Source: JADZEM01 sp046328125 (GTDB taxonomy: Bacteria > Chloroflexota > UBA6077 > JACCZL01). Taken from it: a DNA stretch of 64,000 bases. A program made the position numbers and the translations under genes. The notes under the pieces were generated by a model. It was not told where the DNA came from. It saw nothing but the letters and a program-made list of their open reading frames with translations, and searched no databases. This document shows, piece after piece, positions 9,280 through 19,287 of the stretch. Position 1 is the first letter of the stretch. Every line of letters begins with the position of its first letter. The stretch is taken from positions 62,001 through 126,000 of the forward strand of contig JAXLXF010000012.1 of assembly GCA_046328125.1 (NCBI GenBank). The letters run 5' to 3'.

Positions 9280-9417
9280 AGTGGACCCTCCTGGTCGGCC
9301 GACTGGCGTGGGCCGACGTTGGCCATGCGTCATGGAGGCACGATCGGTCTCGGGCGGGCGGCATGTCGCCGGGTCGCCCGGTCCATGGGCGGAGCCGACG
9401 TTCGACGCTCGCTCCGC

Positions 9418-9936
9418 TCAGCCTCTGGGTGGGAAGATGCCCTGCAGCGCGATGCAGAAGTAGAAGGTCAGGTACGGCTGCAGGTTGTTGTGCGGCTGGT
9501 CCCCGCCGGCCGGCGCAACAGCCGAGCTGCTCAATTGCGTGTTCGGCGGCGGAGCCCCGAATGCTGACACACCAATTCCAGTGGCTAGACGCTGACCTGC
9601 CGGTATGCGTGTGATGGCATCAGCCGCCGATACGACAACGCCATGCGAATGAGCCGGCATCTCTGATTCAAGGAGCGTCACCGTCTCTGCGCCACCGGTT
9701 TCGCCCAGATCGTGGAGCGAGAGGCCCGGTCCCTGCCCGGGCTGCATCGGCGCCCGCCCCTGCAGGTCCGGAAGGGCGAAGTTGCTCTTACCGTTCCCAC
9801 CGTAGGTGGTCCCGAGGAGCGAGAAGAGAGCCGTGTTCTGGGACAACGGCAGGAGCTGGCCGTCACACCACGCCCAGCCCTTCGGTGCAAAATTGAACGG
9901 GAAGATGCGAATCTCTGCCACAAACGGGTCAGCCAT
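9418..9936 (-). CDS. Phage tail-collar domain (MdpB-like) protein 3
   Basis: A 172-residue protein with the tail-collar signature: VAEIRIFPFNFAPKGWAWCD, GQLLPLSQNTALFSLLGTTYGG, NFALPDLQGRAPM, HSHG, and QPYLTFYFCIALQGIFP at the C-terminus. The family (PF07484) forms the trimeric collar of tail fibres; free-standing bacterial members are annotated as microcystin-dependent or MdpB-like proteins of unclear role. It is the third of three tandem paralogues. The ATG at 9936 is preceded by gaggggag. No other phage tail, head or lysis gene lies nearby, so this is not a recognisable prophage. Confidence 0.9.
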   Translation of the reverse strand: MADPFVAEIRIFPFNFAPKGWAWCDGQLLPLSQNTALFSLLGTTYGGNGKSNFALPDLQGRAPMQPGQGPGLSLHDLGETGGAETVTLLESEMPAHSHGVVVSAADAITRIPAGQRLATGIGVSAFGAPPPNTQLSSSAVAPAGGDQPHNNLQPYLTFYFCIALQGIFPPRG

Positions 9937-10018
9937 GTGCTCCCCTCGAATCGAATCGTCTCAACGTCCTGGAACGTCGCCGTCAGCTTGTCGATCTGGG
10001 GCTACATCCAGCAGCACA

Positions 10019-10528
10019 TCAGGTCGGGCTCGGGAAGATGCCGAACAGCGAGATGATGAAATCGATGCACAGGTACGGCTGGAAGTTCGTATGCGGCTGG
10101 CTGCCGCCGACGGTCGAGAGCATTTGAGGGCTCAAGGACGTGGACGGATTGTCCGTGCCGTACCCTCCATTCGTTGCCCCAACCAGCGCGGAAAGGACAT
10201 TGCCCTGGGGAGCTGTCCCCGTACCCGTGTTCGTAGATGCCAGAAAGGCGTGGCTGTGGGCGGGGATCTGGCTGACCGTCAGGGTAATCTCCTCTGCTCC
10301 GCCAGTTTCCGCCAGAGTGAAATTGTTGCCCTGGTGAAGCGGGATGCGTCCGCGTAAGTCCGGTAGCGCGAACGTCTCCTGGCCATCTCCGCCATACATG
10401 GTCCCGATCAGTTGGAAGAGCGTCTCATTCTCGGAGATTGGCAGGAGCTGCCCTTCGCAGAACATCCAGCCAGCCGGGGCGAAGTTGCCGGCGAACATGC
10501 GGATCTCACCGACATACGGTTGAGCCAC
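10019..10528 (-). CDS. Phage tail-collar domain (MdpB-like) protein 2
   Basis: A 169-residue paralogue: VGEIRMFAGNFAPAGWMFCE, GQLLPISENETLFQLIGTMYGG, TFALPDLRGRIPL, IPAHSHAF, and FQPYLCIDFIISLFGIFPS. The start codon is GTG at 10528, with aaggagg seven bases upstream. It lies 13 bp behind the first collar gene and 82 bp ahead of the third. The central variable region (after the HSH motif) differs fully between the three paralogues while the flanks are conserved, as expected if the variable part is the exposed binding region. Confidence 0.9.
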   Translation of the reverse strand: MAQPYVGEIRMFAGNFAPAGWMFCEGQLLPISENETLFQLIGTMYGGDGQETFALPDLRGRIPLHQGNNFTLAETGGAEEITLTVSQIPAHSHAFLASTNTGTGTAPQGNVLSALVGATNGGYGTDNPSTSLSPQMLSTVGGSQPHTNFQPYLCIDFIISLFGIFPSPT

Positions 10529-10541
10529 TGTCGTGCCTCCT

Positions 10542-11048
10542 TCAGGTCGCCGATGGGAAGATGCCCTGCAGCGCGATGCAGAAACTGAGCGTCAGGAATG
10601 GCTGCATGTTCAGGTGGGCCTGTGAGCCGCCGACATTCGCCACCATATTTGACGCCATTGCTACGAGATTCGATGCCGGTCCGTACATCTGATCTCCCGT
10701 CGACTGCGCCAGCATCAATGCCGGACCCGGCGTATTTGTCGTGGCGGGAGTGCTCACTGCATTCGCGGTGTGGGTATGCTGCGGAAGCTCGGAAATCGAC
10801 AGCGTATGAGCCTGCTCGCCGCCGCGCTCTCCCAGGGTGTGCCCGCTGCCCACATGAATCGGAGTCCGGCCGCGAAGATCGGGCAGCGCGAAGTTCACAC
10901 GTCCGTCGCCCCCGAAAGTCGTGCCGAGCAACGAGAACAAGGCCTGATTCTGGTTGATGGGCAAGAGCTGACCGTTACAGAGCGCCCAGCCTTTCGGCGC
11001 GAACGTGAAGCTCATGATCCGGACTTCCGACAGGAACGGTTCCGCCAT
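10542..11048 (-). CDS. Phage tail-collar domain (MdpB-like) protein 1
   Basis: A 168-residue protein and probably the first gene of the minus-strand cluster. It has LSEVRIMSFTFAPKGWALCN, GQLLPINQNQALFSLLGTTFGG, NFALPDLRGRTPI, LPQHTHTANA, and MQPFLTLSFCIALQGIFPS. The ATG at 11048 follows gggagggg. The first and third paralogues are more alike (both end FCIALQGIFP) than either is to the second. The cluster reads collar, collar, collar, unknown, glycosyltransferase, GNAT. Confidence 0.9.
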   Translation of the reverse strand: MAEPFLSEVRIMSFTFAPKGWALCNGQLLPINQNQALFSLLGTTFGGDGRVNFALPDLRGRTPIHVGSGHTLGERGGEQAHTLSISELPQHTHTANAVSTPATTNTPGPALMLAQSTGDQMYGPASNLVAMASNMVANVGGSQAHLNMQPFLTLSFCIALQGIFPSAT

Positions 11049-11748
11049 GAATTGCCCCTCCCTCACTGCCCTTTTGTCGTGGCCCGCTCGCACTGTGTGG
11101 CAGGCCCGACGTGTGCAAACTTGCGCTCCCACCACCGCTACACGCTAACGCTTCACTCGACCCATCCCCGTCGTCCGCCGATCTGAAGGACCGTTCCGGA
11201 AGTGCCGGTTGTGACGGCGTGCATTTCGCCACCTCTTCCGAGGAGCTTCTCACTCGCTGGTGGCGCGAAAACAGTGGCCGGAACGGATCTTTCCATCACT
11301 GCGACGGACAGGTGGCGCAGCTTTCGCCCTTGGATGTCGCGCCATAGAAACAGTGTCATTGAAGCAGGCTGACCGTGCAGGCTGTGACACGTGAATGCGC
11401 CACCTGGCAAACTGAGTGCCCACTTTGATCACTATGAGCGCTGATTGAGAGGCTGTCACATGGTGGTGGCTCGGCGACAGCTGGAGAGTCCGCGGTGGTG
11501 AGACCCGCGCTGCTCGCGGGTGTTTGATCCACCCTCACGGATGCACCGGCGAGCGCTCGATCCAGATGCGCGAACCGGAAGGCCGTGCGTCGCTCGGTCT
11601 CCAATCCTGACGAGACGCTCGGCAACCGAAGCAGCTTCCGCTGGAAAAGCGAGGATCTGGAGCGGTTCCTCAAGCACCGACGTCAGTGCGACGACAGAGC
11701 GGCGCTATCCGCAGCGAATGCAGCGCTCTAAAGGGCACGCCGTGACGA
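11049..11748. other. 700-bp intergenic region upstream of the tail-collar cluster
   Basis: I see no convincing gene. It must hold the promoter of the collar cluster near 11050-11150 and the 3' end region of the giant adhesin. Its composition is mixed and none of the dispersed palindromes found elsewhere is present. One plus-strand frame (about 11567-11717) has no good start or ribosome site and was rejected. Confidence 0.5.
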
Positions 11749-14700
11749 TCACGGGGGAGCCGTCGAACAGTTCGAGAAACCGGATCCAGCCGAAATCAGT
11801 AGCACACCGTCAACGCTACCATCGCCTGATCCATTCTCGGTCCCAGGGTTCTGACCGTTGTTGCCGACGTACTGCTCCACGCCAGGCGAACTGGTTGCAG
11901 ACATCCCGACGATGCCGAAGATGTTCAGACTCGATGAAGTGCCCTGCTTGCGTAGCCCGATACCCGCGATAGTGTGACCAGTGCCTGCCGTCGTGTTCCC
12001 TGAGATCCGCAAGCAGGTCGTCTCATTTTCCGTACCGCCGTTCGTGTTCACACCATTGCCGGAGTCCACTCTGATGCCCGGACGGGCGCCACCCAGAGGC
12101 GCTGCCACTGTATTGTTCTTGATTGAGGCGTTCAGTGTGCCCTTTCCATCGCGAGCGGTCACGAGGATGCCGTTGCCATCAGTCTGGCTGACATTGTTAT
12201 TTGTCACGGTAACTGTAAGTGTCGGTGTTTCATCTGAATTCAAGACGATACTCGTTCCAGCTCCAATACCGGCCGCCCCGCTCGCGGTGTGTGCTACCAC
12301 GACATTCGCGTCGATCTTCGCTTCCACATTGGCGAATCCAAATGAGCCGATATTGATGGCGTTACCCGTACTGTTGGATATCGAATTCCCAGTGGTATTG
12401 ACGTCATCGCCATCGCCGATGAAGAAGTTGCCCTGGCCACGACCATTGACTGTCGCAGTAATGCCGAAGGTGCCGAGCCGATTAGCGGCGCTTGCCCCGG
12501 AGACAGTATTGTCGGTGATGCTGATCACGTCGGTTGCACTGCCGACGTGGCCAACGAAGCCAGTCGATGGGCCAGCAAGGTTGCCATTTCCCCCTTGAAC
12601 CTCAATGCCAAACCCGCTTGGGAAGTTTGACACCGTATTCTTGTCGATGCTCGCCTTGGTCACGTTGGCGATGGTGGTCGCACTGCCGAAGGCGACGATC
12701 CGAATACCCCCGCCTTGGGACGCCGCCACGCTGGTTGAGCTCGTGATCGTGTTGCTCTTGATATTGAGGTCGGTGATCGTCCCAGAGAAATTGAATATGT
12801 CGATGCCGTGGAACTGGGCATTGGTGAGCTGGTTGCCAATGATGTTCACGATGCCATCAAGATTGTTTCTGGTGGAGTTAGTCTCGTTGACATAGAATCC
12901 AATATTCGCCTCTTCAGTGGCACTGCTGGCATCTGTCTGAGAGTTGTTGACCTTTCCGTAATTGAACGTGAAGTTGGTCACGTCGGTGCCACCCACGCCA
13001 TGCCCCACGGTGTTCTGAATGTTCATATTGGTAAACGACGGACTCAGGGTGGTGGTGAGCGAGATGCCGAAACCGGTTGTATTCTGGATCGTGCCACCTG
13101 AGTTATTGCCGCCGACTGACGTGTTGCCGTCGCCGGTGACGGTCAGGCCGCCGCTCGCGCCGGTCGAGCTCAACACGATGCCGTTCGATCCGCCATTGGC
13201 CGAGATGCTCTGGAACGTCAGGCCGCTGGCGCCGATGGTGGTGCTGGAGACGTTGAGGGCGATGCCGGATCCGGTGCTGATCGTGTTGCCGGTGCCTTGA
13301 ACGGTGACGGTGCCGCCGCTGGTTGCCTCGAAGCCGTTGCCGGAGGTGCTGACGATGGCCAGGCCGCCACCGGTGAAGTCGACGCTGGTGTTCGACAGGT
13401 CGATGGCGTTGCCGCCGGCCGAGGTCACGTCCGTGTCCGTCACCAGCAGCGTGCCTGTCGCGTTCGTGGCGACCAGGCCCTTGTTCGAGCCGGCGCTGAC
13501 GTTGATGATGACGCCGCGCACCTGGGAGCTGTTGTTCATCGTCACGGTGGCGGCAGCGCCGCTCAGCGTCGGGCGGGACTGGCCGAGGGACGGGCGGGTG
13601 GCGAGCGTGCCCTGGGCCGGCGTCGAGATCGAGAACAGGCTGTCGAACGTCGTGCCGGTCACGCCCTGGCTGGTCAGCCAGCTGTTGGCTGTGAGGGTGA
13701 CGGTATTGGAGTAGGTGCTGGCGTCGTTGACGAAGATGCGGACGTTGGTCCGGGAGCCGATGTTCGTCAGGGCGGTGGCAAGCGTGCACTCGTTGCCGAG
13801 GGTGCAGGTGCCAGCACCCGCCGCCGCCGTCTTGACGAAGTACAGCTCCGGGCCGGCCACGCTGAACGAGACGGTGACGTACGTGCTGTTCAACGGCGGG
13901 CCGCTCACGGTGCTGTCGACGCCGCTGTCGGCGACGCGGTAGGTGAACGAGGCTGACCCGCCGGCCGCGTCGGGATCGGGCGTAAAGTCGAAGCTACCGT
14001 CGGACCGGATCACCACGGTGCCGTTCGTCACGGCGCCAGGGGTCGTGTCGATGGTGACCGCCGTGCCGTCCTCGACGTCGGTGCCGCCGAGCTTGCCAGC
14101 CGGGTAGGTGATCTGGATGCTGGCCTGGGCCGGCAGGTTCGTGAAGGCGTTGGCGGTCGGGGCGTCGTTGACGGGCGTCACCGTAATGCCGACGGACTTG
14201 GAGTCGGTGAGCGGGCCGCCGGTGCCGGTGTTGCCGAGATCGTTCACGCCGATGCTGAGCGTGTCCGATCCGTTGAAGTTCGCGTTGCCTTTGTAGGTCA
14301 TGCCGTTGAGCGCGGCATTGACGTTCGACAGCGTGCCTCGGAAGGTCATCGTGGCGTCGGCGGTGCCGTCGCCGGCGCCGGTGCCGTTGGCGTCGGCGAA
14401 GCTGAACGAGAGGCCGGCCGTGCCGCTGAGGGTCAGCGTACCGTTCGTCACGGTCAGCGTGGCCTGGACCGAGCCGCTCGCGGCGTCCACGTCGGCGACC
14501 GAGATCGTGTTGCCGACGTTGAACGTGAAGGTCTGGTCCTCGGTCGCCGTGACGGTGGCCGGGCGCGTGATGACCGGAGCGTCGTCGACGGCGGTGACGG
14601 CGATCGAGCGGGTCGGCTGGTTGCTCAGGTTGTTGGCGGCCTGGCCGTCGTCGACCTGGAAGGTCAGCGTCCGGCTGGCCGTGCTCGGGTTGGCCGTGTT

Positions 14701-17700
14701 CGAGTTGAGGTAGGTGACCGCGCGCAGCGCCGTCTCGTAGTTCGCGAGGGTGGTGGTCCCGCTGAGGGCCAGGGTGCAGGTCGCGGCGGTGTAGACGCCG
14801 GTGACGCCGTTCAACGGGCTGCCGGGCAGCGCCAGCACGTCCTCGGCCGGGGTGCAGTTGCCGGTGATCTGGACCGTCCCGCCGACGAGCGTGGCGCCGT
14901 CCGGGTCGGTCACGGTGATGGCGCTCGTGACGACTTTGGCGGCGTCGCCCTCGGTCACGGTCAGCGCCGCGCCCTCGACGTTCGCCAGGACCGGCGGGTC
15001 GTTGACGGCCGTGACGGTCAGGTCGCGGGTTGGCTGGTTGCTCAGGTGGTTGGCGCCGGCTCCGTCGTTCACCTGAAACGTCAGGGTGCGCGTGGCGGTG
15101 CTCGGGTTAGCTGCGTTCGTGTTGAGGTACCTCACCGCGCGCAGCGCCGTCTGGTAGCTGCCCGGCGAGGCCGAGCCGCTGAGGGTCAGCGTACAGGTCG
15201 CGGGGCTGTAGCCGCCGATGATGCCTGACGCCTGGAAGGGCAGATCCAGCGCGTCCTCGCCCGTCGCGCAGCCTGCCGTGATCCGGACCGTTCCGCCGGT
15301 CAGGGTGGCGCTGTCGATGTCGGTGACGGTGATCGCGCTGGTGACGGCCACGGCCGGGGCGCCTTCGGCGTAGGTCACTGCCGTGCCTTCGAGGTTGGCC
15401 AGGACCGGGGCGTCGTTGACGGCGGTGACGGTGATCGAGACGGTGTCGTCGTCGGTTTTGGCGCCGCCGGGGCCGGAGTTGCCGAGGTCGTTGGTGACGA
15501 TCTGGACCGAGGCCGGGCCGTTGTAGTTCGCGGTCGGCGCGAACGTCAGGCCGCTCAGCGCCGTGTTGACGGCGGCGATGGTCCCTCGGAACGTCATCGT
15601 GGCGTCGGCGGTGCCGTCACCTGATGGGCTGCCGTTGGCGTCGGGGGCGAACGCGAAGTCGAGGCCGGCTGTGCCGCTGAGCGTCAGCGTGCCGTTGGTG
15701 GCGGTCAGCGCGACCTGGACCGTGTTCGCCCCCGCGTCAGAGTCCGAGATCGAGATCAGGTTGCTGTTCCCACTGGAGAAGGTCAACGTGCCGTCCTCGG
15801 CGACGCTCTGGGTGCCCGGCACGCTGTTCACGGGCGGCTGGTTCTGGGCCACGACCGTGATCGAGACGGAATCCGTGTCGGAGAGCGGACCGCCGGTGCC
15901 GGTGTTGCCCAGGTCGTCGGTCACGATCTGGATCGAGGCCGCGCCCGAGTAGCCGGCGGTCGGGGTGAACGTCAGCCCGTTCAGGGCGGTGTTGATGGCG
16001 GAGATGGCGCCGGTGAACGTCATCGTGGCGTCAGCGGTGCCGTCGCCGGCCGTGAATGCCAGGCCAGCGGTGCCGCTTAAGGACAGCGTGCCGTTGGTGG
16101 CGGTCAGCGTAACCTGGACCGCGCTCGAGCCGGCGTCGAGATCGGCGATGCTGATGGCGTTGGCGTTCCCCGTGGACAGGGTTAGCACGCCGCCCTGGTT
16201 CACGTTCTGCGCCCCTGGCACGGTGTTGACCGGCGGGTCGTCCACGGCGATGACGGTGACGCTGGCCGTGGCGGTGGTGGAGTTGACCGCGCCGTCGTTC
16301 GCCACGAAGGAGACCGTGCGGCTGCCGGCCGTCGGCGCCTGCGAGCTGTTGCTGTACGTCACCCGCTGGAGGGCGGTCTGGAAGACGGAAGGAGCGGCCG
16401 GGCCGGTCAGGGTCAGCGTGGCGGTGCCGCTGCCGCCCTTGGTCAGCCCGACGAGGCCGGTCAGGTCGACATCCAACCCCTCCGAGCTGCTGTCGGGGTT
16501 GGTGGTCAGCGTGATGGTGGCCGAGGCCAGGGTGGCGCTGTCGGGGTCGGTCACGGTGATGCCGCCGTCCACCAGCACCGGTGGGTCGCCCTCGGTGAAC
16601 GTCGGGGCGGTCGCGCCGCTGGGGGTCACAACCGGCGCGTCGTTGGCGTTGCCGACGGTGATGCTTCGGGTGACGGTGGTGCTGTTGGCCGTGCCGTCGT
16701 TGACGGTGAACGAGACGGTCCGGGCCAACGTGCTCGGGTTGTTGCTGGTGTTGGCGTAGGTCACCGCCCGCAAGGCCGTCTGGTAGCTGGCCGGGCTGGC
16801 CGAGCCGGTGAGACTCAGGGTGCAGGTCGCGGCGGTGTAGACGCCCGTGATCCCGTTCTGCGGGTTCGGCGTCAAGGCCAGCACGTCCTCGCCCGAGGCG
16901 CAGTTGCCGGTGAGCTGGACCGTCGCCGAGGCCAGAGTGGGGCTGTCCACGTCGGCGACCACGAGGCTGGCGGTGATCGGCGTCGGCGGGTCGTTCTCGG
17001 CGTAGGCCAGCGGCGTCCCTTCGAGGCCGGTCAGGGTCGGCGCGTCGTTGCTGGCGCCGATGCTGACGCTCTTGCTGGCGCTGCCACTCAGCAGGGTGAC
17101 GTTGGTGACCTGGAAGGAGATCGAGCGGGCGGTCGTGGTCGGGTTGTCCGACGTGTTGGCGTAGGTGACGCCCTGGAGCAGGCCCTGGTACTGGGCCGCC
17201 GTCCCGCTGCCGGTGAAGCTGAGGGTGTGGGTCGGGGCGTCGTACGAGGGGGTGATGCCCGGCACCGCTGCCGCCGTCGAGGCCAGGCTCTCCACCGCGC
17301 CGTCGAGCGGGTTGGTGATGACGACGCTGGCCGAGACGAGGTTGACGCCGGGGCTGGTCACGGTCACCCCGCCGTCCACCACCACGGCTGCGCCGTTCTC
17401 CGTGAACGCGGTCGCGCCAGTCGTGGTCGTGACGACCGGACCGTCGTTGTCGGCGATGGTGAGGGTGAACAGGGAGGGCGCGCCGACCGTGGCGTTGGTC
17501 GGCGCGCCGATCTGCAGGGTGACCGTTTCGCTCGGCTCGCCGGCGCTATCGTCGAGGACCGTGACGGTGACCGAGGCGCTGGTCTGGCCGGCCGGGATCA
17601 CGAGCGGGTTGGGGGTCAACGTGAAGTCCTGGCCGACGCCTTGCGTGGCCGTGCCGCCGACGGTGAACGGGACCGTCACGTCGAGGGCGGCCGGGGCCGA

Positions 17701-19287
17701 GAGCGTCGCCGTGACGGTGACGGCGCCGACCGCCTCGGAGACGCTCTGGGACGCCGCCGTCCAGCTGACCGTGGGCGAGGCGTCGTCCTCGGAGATGGTG
17801 GCCGCGACCTGATTCGGGCTGCCGACCGTGGCGTTAGTCGCGCCGGTGATGGTGACCTGGACGGTCTCCGGTCCCTCGAAGAGGCCGTCGTTGACGCCGG
17901 TCAGGGTGATCGAGCCGGTCGTCTGGAGGGCCGGGATCGTGATCTGGGTGGCGGACGGGGTGTAGTCGGTGGTCTGGGTGGCGGACCCGCCGAAGCCGAG
18001 ATCGACCGTCACCGGCAGGGTGGTCGGGTTGGAGAGGGTGGCGGTGACCGTGGCCTGACCGCCGTTCTCCGAGAACGGGCTGCCTGAGACCCCGAGGGTC
18101 ACGACCGGCGTGGCGTCGTCGTTGACGATCGAGCCGATGCCCTGGCTCTTGACGATCGTCGCGTTGGTCGGATTGGTCAGGTTGACGAAGAAACGCTCGT
18201 TCGGCTCGGTCGTGGTGTCGCCGGTCACCTGGACGCTGACCGGCTGGGTGGTCTGGCCCGCCACAAACGTCAACGTGCCGCTGGTGGCGGTGTAGTCAGC
18301 TCCGGCCGTGGCGGTGTCGTTGGCGGTCGCGTACTGGACCGTCACCGTCTGGCCGCTCGGCGGGCTCAGGGTGACGGTGAACTGGAGAGCCTGGCTGCCG
18401 CTGTTGCCCTCGGCGAGCGACTTGTCGTCGATCGAGAGGCTCGGCAGGCCGTCGTTGTCGACGATCGTGCCGACGGCGGTGCCCCGCCCGATGCTCGCGT
18501 TGGTCGGGTTCGCCAGTGTGACGGCGAACGTCTTGGTCGGCTCGTTCGCCAGGTCGCCGACGATCTGGACGACGATCGTCTTGGTGGTCTCGCCCGGCAC
18601 GAAGGTCAGCACGCCGCTGGCGGAGACGTAGTCCGAGTTGGACGCCGCCGCCAGGCCCGGCTGCGGCGCGGCGCCAGTCGACCAGCCGACCGTCACCGGC
18701 ACCGAGGCGACCGAGCTGAGCGAGACGGTGAACGTCATGTTGGAGGTGCCCGAGTCGCCTTCGACCACGGTCGCGTCGGCGATCGAGAGCTGGACCACGG
18801 TCGCGCCGCTGCCGCCGCCGACGAACGTCGGCCAGGGGTAGTTCTGGCCGCAGCCGTCGAAGACGGTCAGCGGCAGCGTGACGGTCGAGCCGACGCCGGT
18901 GGCGTGGAGGACGAAGGTGGCGTTTGGGGCGTTGGTGGGCGGCTTGTAGTCGAGCGGCGGGGTGATCCCGGTGCCCCGCCCCGGCAGGTCGAGCCGCACG
19001 GTCGGGGCGGCCCCAAAGCGGATCAGCTCGACGTTCCCACGCCCGGCTGTGACCGTGACCTGGAAGTCTTTCTCGCCGATCTTGGTGGTGGCAAGCTGGA
19101 TTGCCGGCCGTGGCGCGCACACCACTTGCGAGACGTTCTCTTCGGCCGGCGGCAGCGAGGTGGCCCGGTCGGCAGCGTCAGCCCAGCGGTCCGCGTGGGC
19201 GACGACCGTGATCGGTGGCAACACAAAGGTGAGCAGCATCAATGCTGCCACGACGATGTGCGAGATGCGAGTCCGCCGAGACCTCAA
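11749..19287 (-). CDS. Giant secreted protein: FVGGG domain, Calx-beta repeats, cadherin-like repeats, C-terminal beta-helix
   Basis: About 2512 residues. A signal peptide (IVVAALMLLTFVLPPITVVA, residues 11-30) is followed by a Cys domain from C57 to C146 ending WPTFVGGGSG. About four Calx-beta domains follow (residues about 163-620; VVEGDSGTSN, ENGGQATVTATLS, ending in DND/EDD). Then come many cadherin-like repeats of two types: ...LEGT..TYAE....GEDVLAL..TALRAV.Y, and VPG.Q.V....LTFSSGN..SISD.DAG. From about residue 2060 the chain becomes a glycine/asparagine-rich right-handed beta-helix (NGIVLSS, GIRIVAFGSATTI, NTVS). It is probably a surface adhesin. The start is the TTG at 19287, just after an in-frame stop; no strong ribosome site is seen. 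The beta-helix part is visibly less GC-rich than the rest. Confidence 0.8.
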   Translation of the reverse strand: MRSRRTRISHIVVAALMLLTFVLPPITVVAHADRWADAADRATSLPPAEENVSQVVCAPRPAIQLATTKIGEKDFQVTVTAGRGNVELIRFGAAPTVRLDLPGRGTGITPPLDYKPPTNAPNATFVLHATGVGSTVTLPLTVFDGCGQNYPWPTFVGGGSGATVVQLSIADATVVEGDSGTSNMTFTVSLSSVASVPVTVGWSTGAAPQPGLAAASNSDYVSASGVLTFVPGETTKTIVVQIVGDLANEPTKTFAVTLANPTNASIGRGTAVGTIVDNDGLPSLSIDDKSLAEGNSGSQALQFTVTLSPPSGQTVTVQYATANDTATAGADYTATSGTLTFVAGQTTQPVSVQVTGDTTTEPNERFFVNLTNPTNATIVKSQGIGSIVNDDATPVVTLGVSGSPFSENGGQATVTATLSNPTTLPVTVDLGFGGSATQTTDYTPSATQITIPALQTTGSITLTGVNDGLFEGPETVQVTITGATNATVGSPNQVAATISEDDASPTVSWTAASQSVSEAVGAVTVTATLSAPAALDVTVPFTVGGTATQGVGQDFTLTPNPLVIPAGQTSASVTVTVLDDSAGEPSETVTLQIGAPTNATVGAPSLFTLTIADNDGPVVTTTTGATAFTENGAAVVVDGGVTVTSPGVNLVSASVVITNPLDGAVESLASTAAAVPGITPSYDAPTHTLSFTGSGTAAQYQGLLQGVTYANTSDNPTTTARSISFQVTNVTLLSGSASKSVSIGASNDAPTLTGLEGTPLAYAENDPPTPITASLVVADVDSPTLASATVQLTGNCASGEDVLALTPNPQNGITGVYTAATCTLSLTGSASPASYQTALRAVTYANTSNNPSTLARTVSFTVNDGTANSTTVTRSITVGNANDAPVVTPSGATAPTFTEGDPPVLVDGGITVTDPDSATLASATITLTTNPDSSSEGLDVDLTGLVGLTKGGSGTATLTLTGPAAPSVFQTALQRVTYSNSSQAPTAGSRTVSFVANDGAVNSTTATASVTVIAVDDPPVNTVPGAQNVNQGGVLTLSTGNANAISIADLDAGSSAVQVTLTATNGTLSLSGTAGLAFTAGDGTADATMTFTGAISAINTALNGLTFTPTAGYSGAASIQIVTDDLGNTGTGGPLSDTDSVSITVVAQNQPPVNSVPGTQSVAEDGTLTFSSGNSNLISISDSDAGANTVQVALTATNGTLTLSGTAGLDFAFAPDANGSPSGDGTADATMTFRGTIAAVNTALSGLTFAPTANYNGPASVQIVTNDLGNSGPGGAKTDDDTVSITVTAVNDAPVLANLEGTAVTYAEGAPAVAVTSAITVTDIDSATLTGGTVRITAGCATGEDALDLPFQASGIIGGYSPATCTLTLSGSASPGSYQTALRAVRYLNTNAANPSTATRTLTFQVNDGAGANHLSNQPTRDLTVTAVNDPPVLANVEGAALTVTEGDAAKVVTSAITVTDPDGATLVGGTVQITGNCTPAEDVLALPGSPLNGVTGVYTAATCTLALSGTTTLANYETALRAVTYLNSNTANPSTASRTLTFQVDDGQAANNLSNQPTRSIAVTAVDDAPVITRPATVTATEDQTFTFNVGNTISVADVDAASGSVQATLTVTNGTLTLSGTAGLSFSFADANGTGAGDGTADATMTFRGTLSNVNAALNGMTYKGNANFNGSDTLSIGVNDLGNTGTGGPLTDSKSVGITVTPVNDAPTANAFTNLPAQASIQITYPAGKLGGTDVEDGTAVTIDTTPGAVTNGTVVIRSDGSFDFTPDPDAAGGSASFTYRVADSGVDSTVSGPPLNSTYVTVSFSVAGPELYFVKTAAAGAGTCTLGNECTLATALTNIGSRTNVRIFVNDASTYSNTVTLTANSWLTSQGVTGTTFDSLFSISTPAQGTLATRPSLGQSRPTLSGAAATVTMNNSSQVRGVIINVSAGSNKGLVATNATGTLLVTDTDVTSAGGNAIDLSNTSVDFTGGGLAIVSTSGNGFEATSGGTVTVQGTGNTISTGSGIALNVSSTTIGASGLTFQSISANGGSNGIVLSSTGASGGLTVTGDGNTSVGGNNSGGTIQNTTGFGISLTTTLSPSFTNMNIQNTVGHGVGGTDVTNFTFNYGKVNNSQTDASSATEEANIGFYVNETNSTRNNLDGIVNIIGNQLTNAQFHGIDIFNFSGTITDLNIKSNTITSSTSVAASQGGGIRIVAFGSATTIANVTKASIDKNTVSNFPSGFGIEVQGGNGNLAGPSTGFVGHVGSATDVISITDNTVSGASAANRLGTFGITATVNGRGQGNFFIGDGDDVNTTGNSISNSTGNAINIGSFGFANVEAKIDANVVVAHTASGAAGIGAGTSIVLNSDETPTLTVTVTNNNVSQTDGNGILVTARDGKGTLNASIKNNTVAAPLGGARPGIRVDSGNGVNTNGGTENETTCLRISGNTTAGTGHTIAGIGLRKQGTSSSLNIFGIVGMSATSSPGVEQYVGNNGQNPGTENGSGDGSVDGVLLISAGSGFSNCSTAPP

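Noticed and set aside
7312..9567. Long plus-strand open frame (751 codons)
   Set aside because: It crosses three minus-strand genes (GNAT, glycosyltransferase, unknown protein) that have motifs and ribosome sites. Shadow.
9418..11048. Prophage or phage-tail-like particle
   Set aside because: Only tail-collar domains are present. There is no integrase, terminase, capsid, sheath, tube, baseplate or lysis gene in the window, so a prophage call is not supported.
11567..11717. Plus-strand frame with SSFRWKSEDLERFLKHRR, resembling the tail of a helix-turn-helix (excisionase-type) protein
   Set aside because: No start codon with a ribosome site, a stop just upstream, and only one short suggestive segment. 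Could be a gene relic, but the evidence is too thin.
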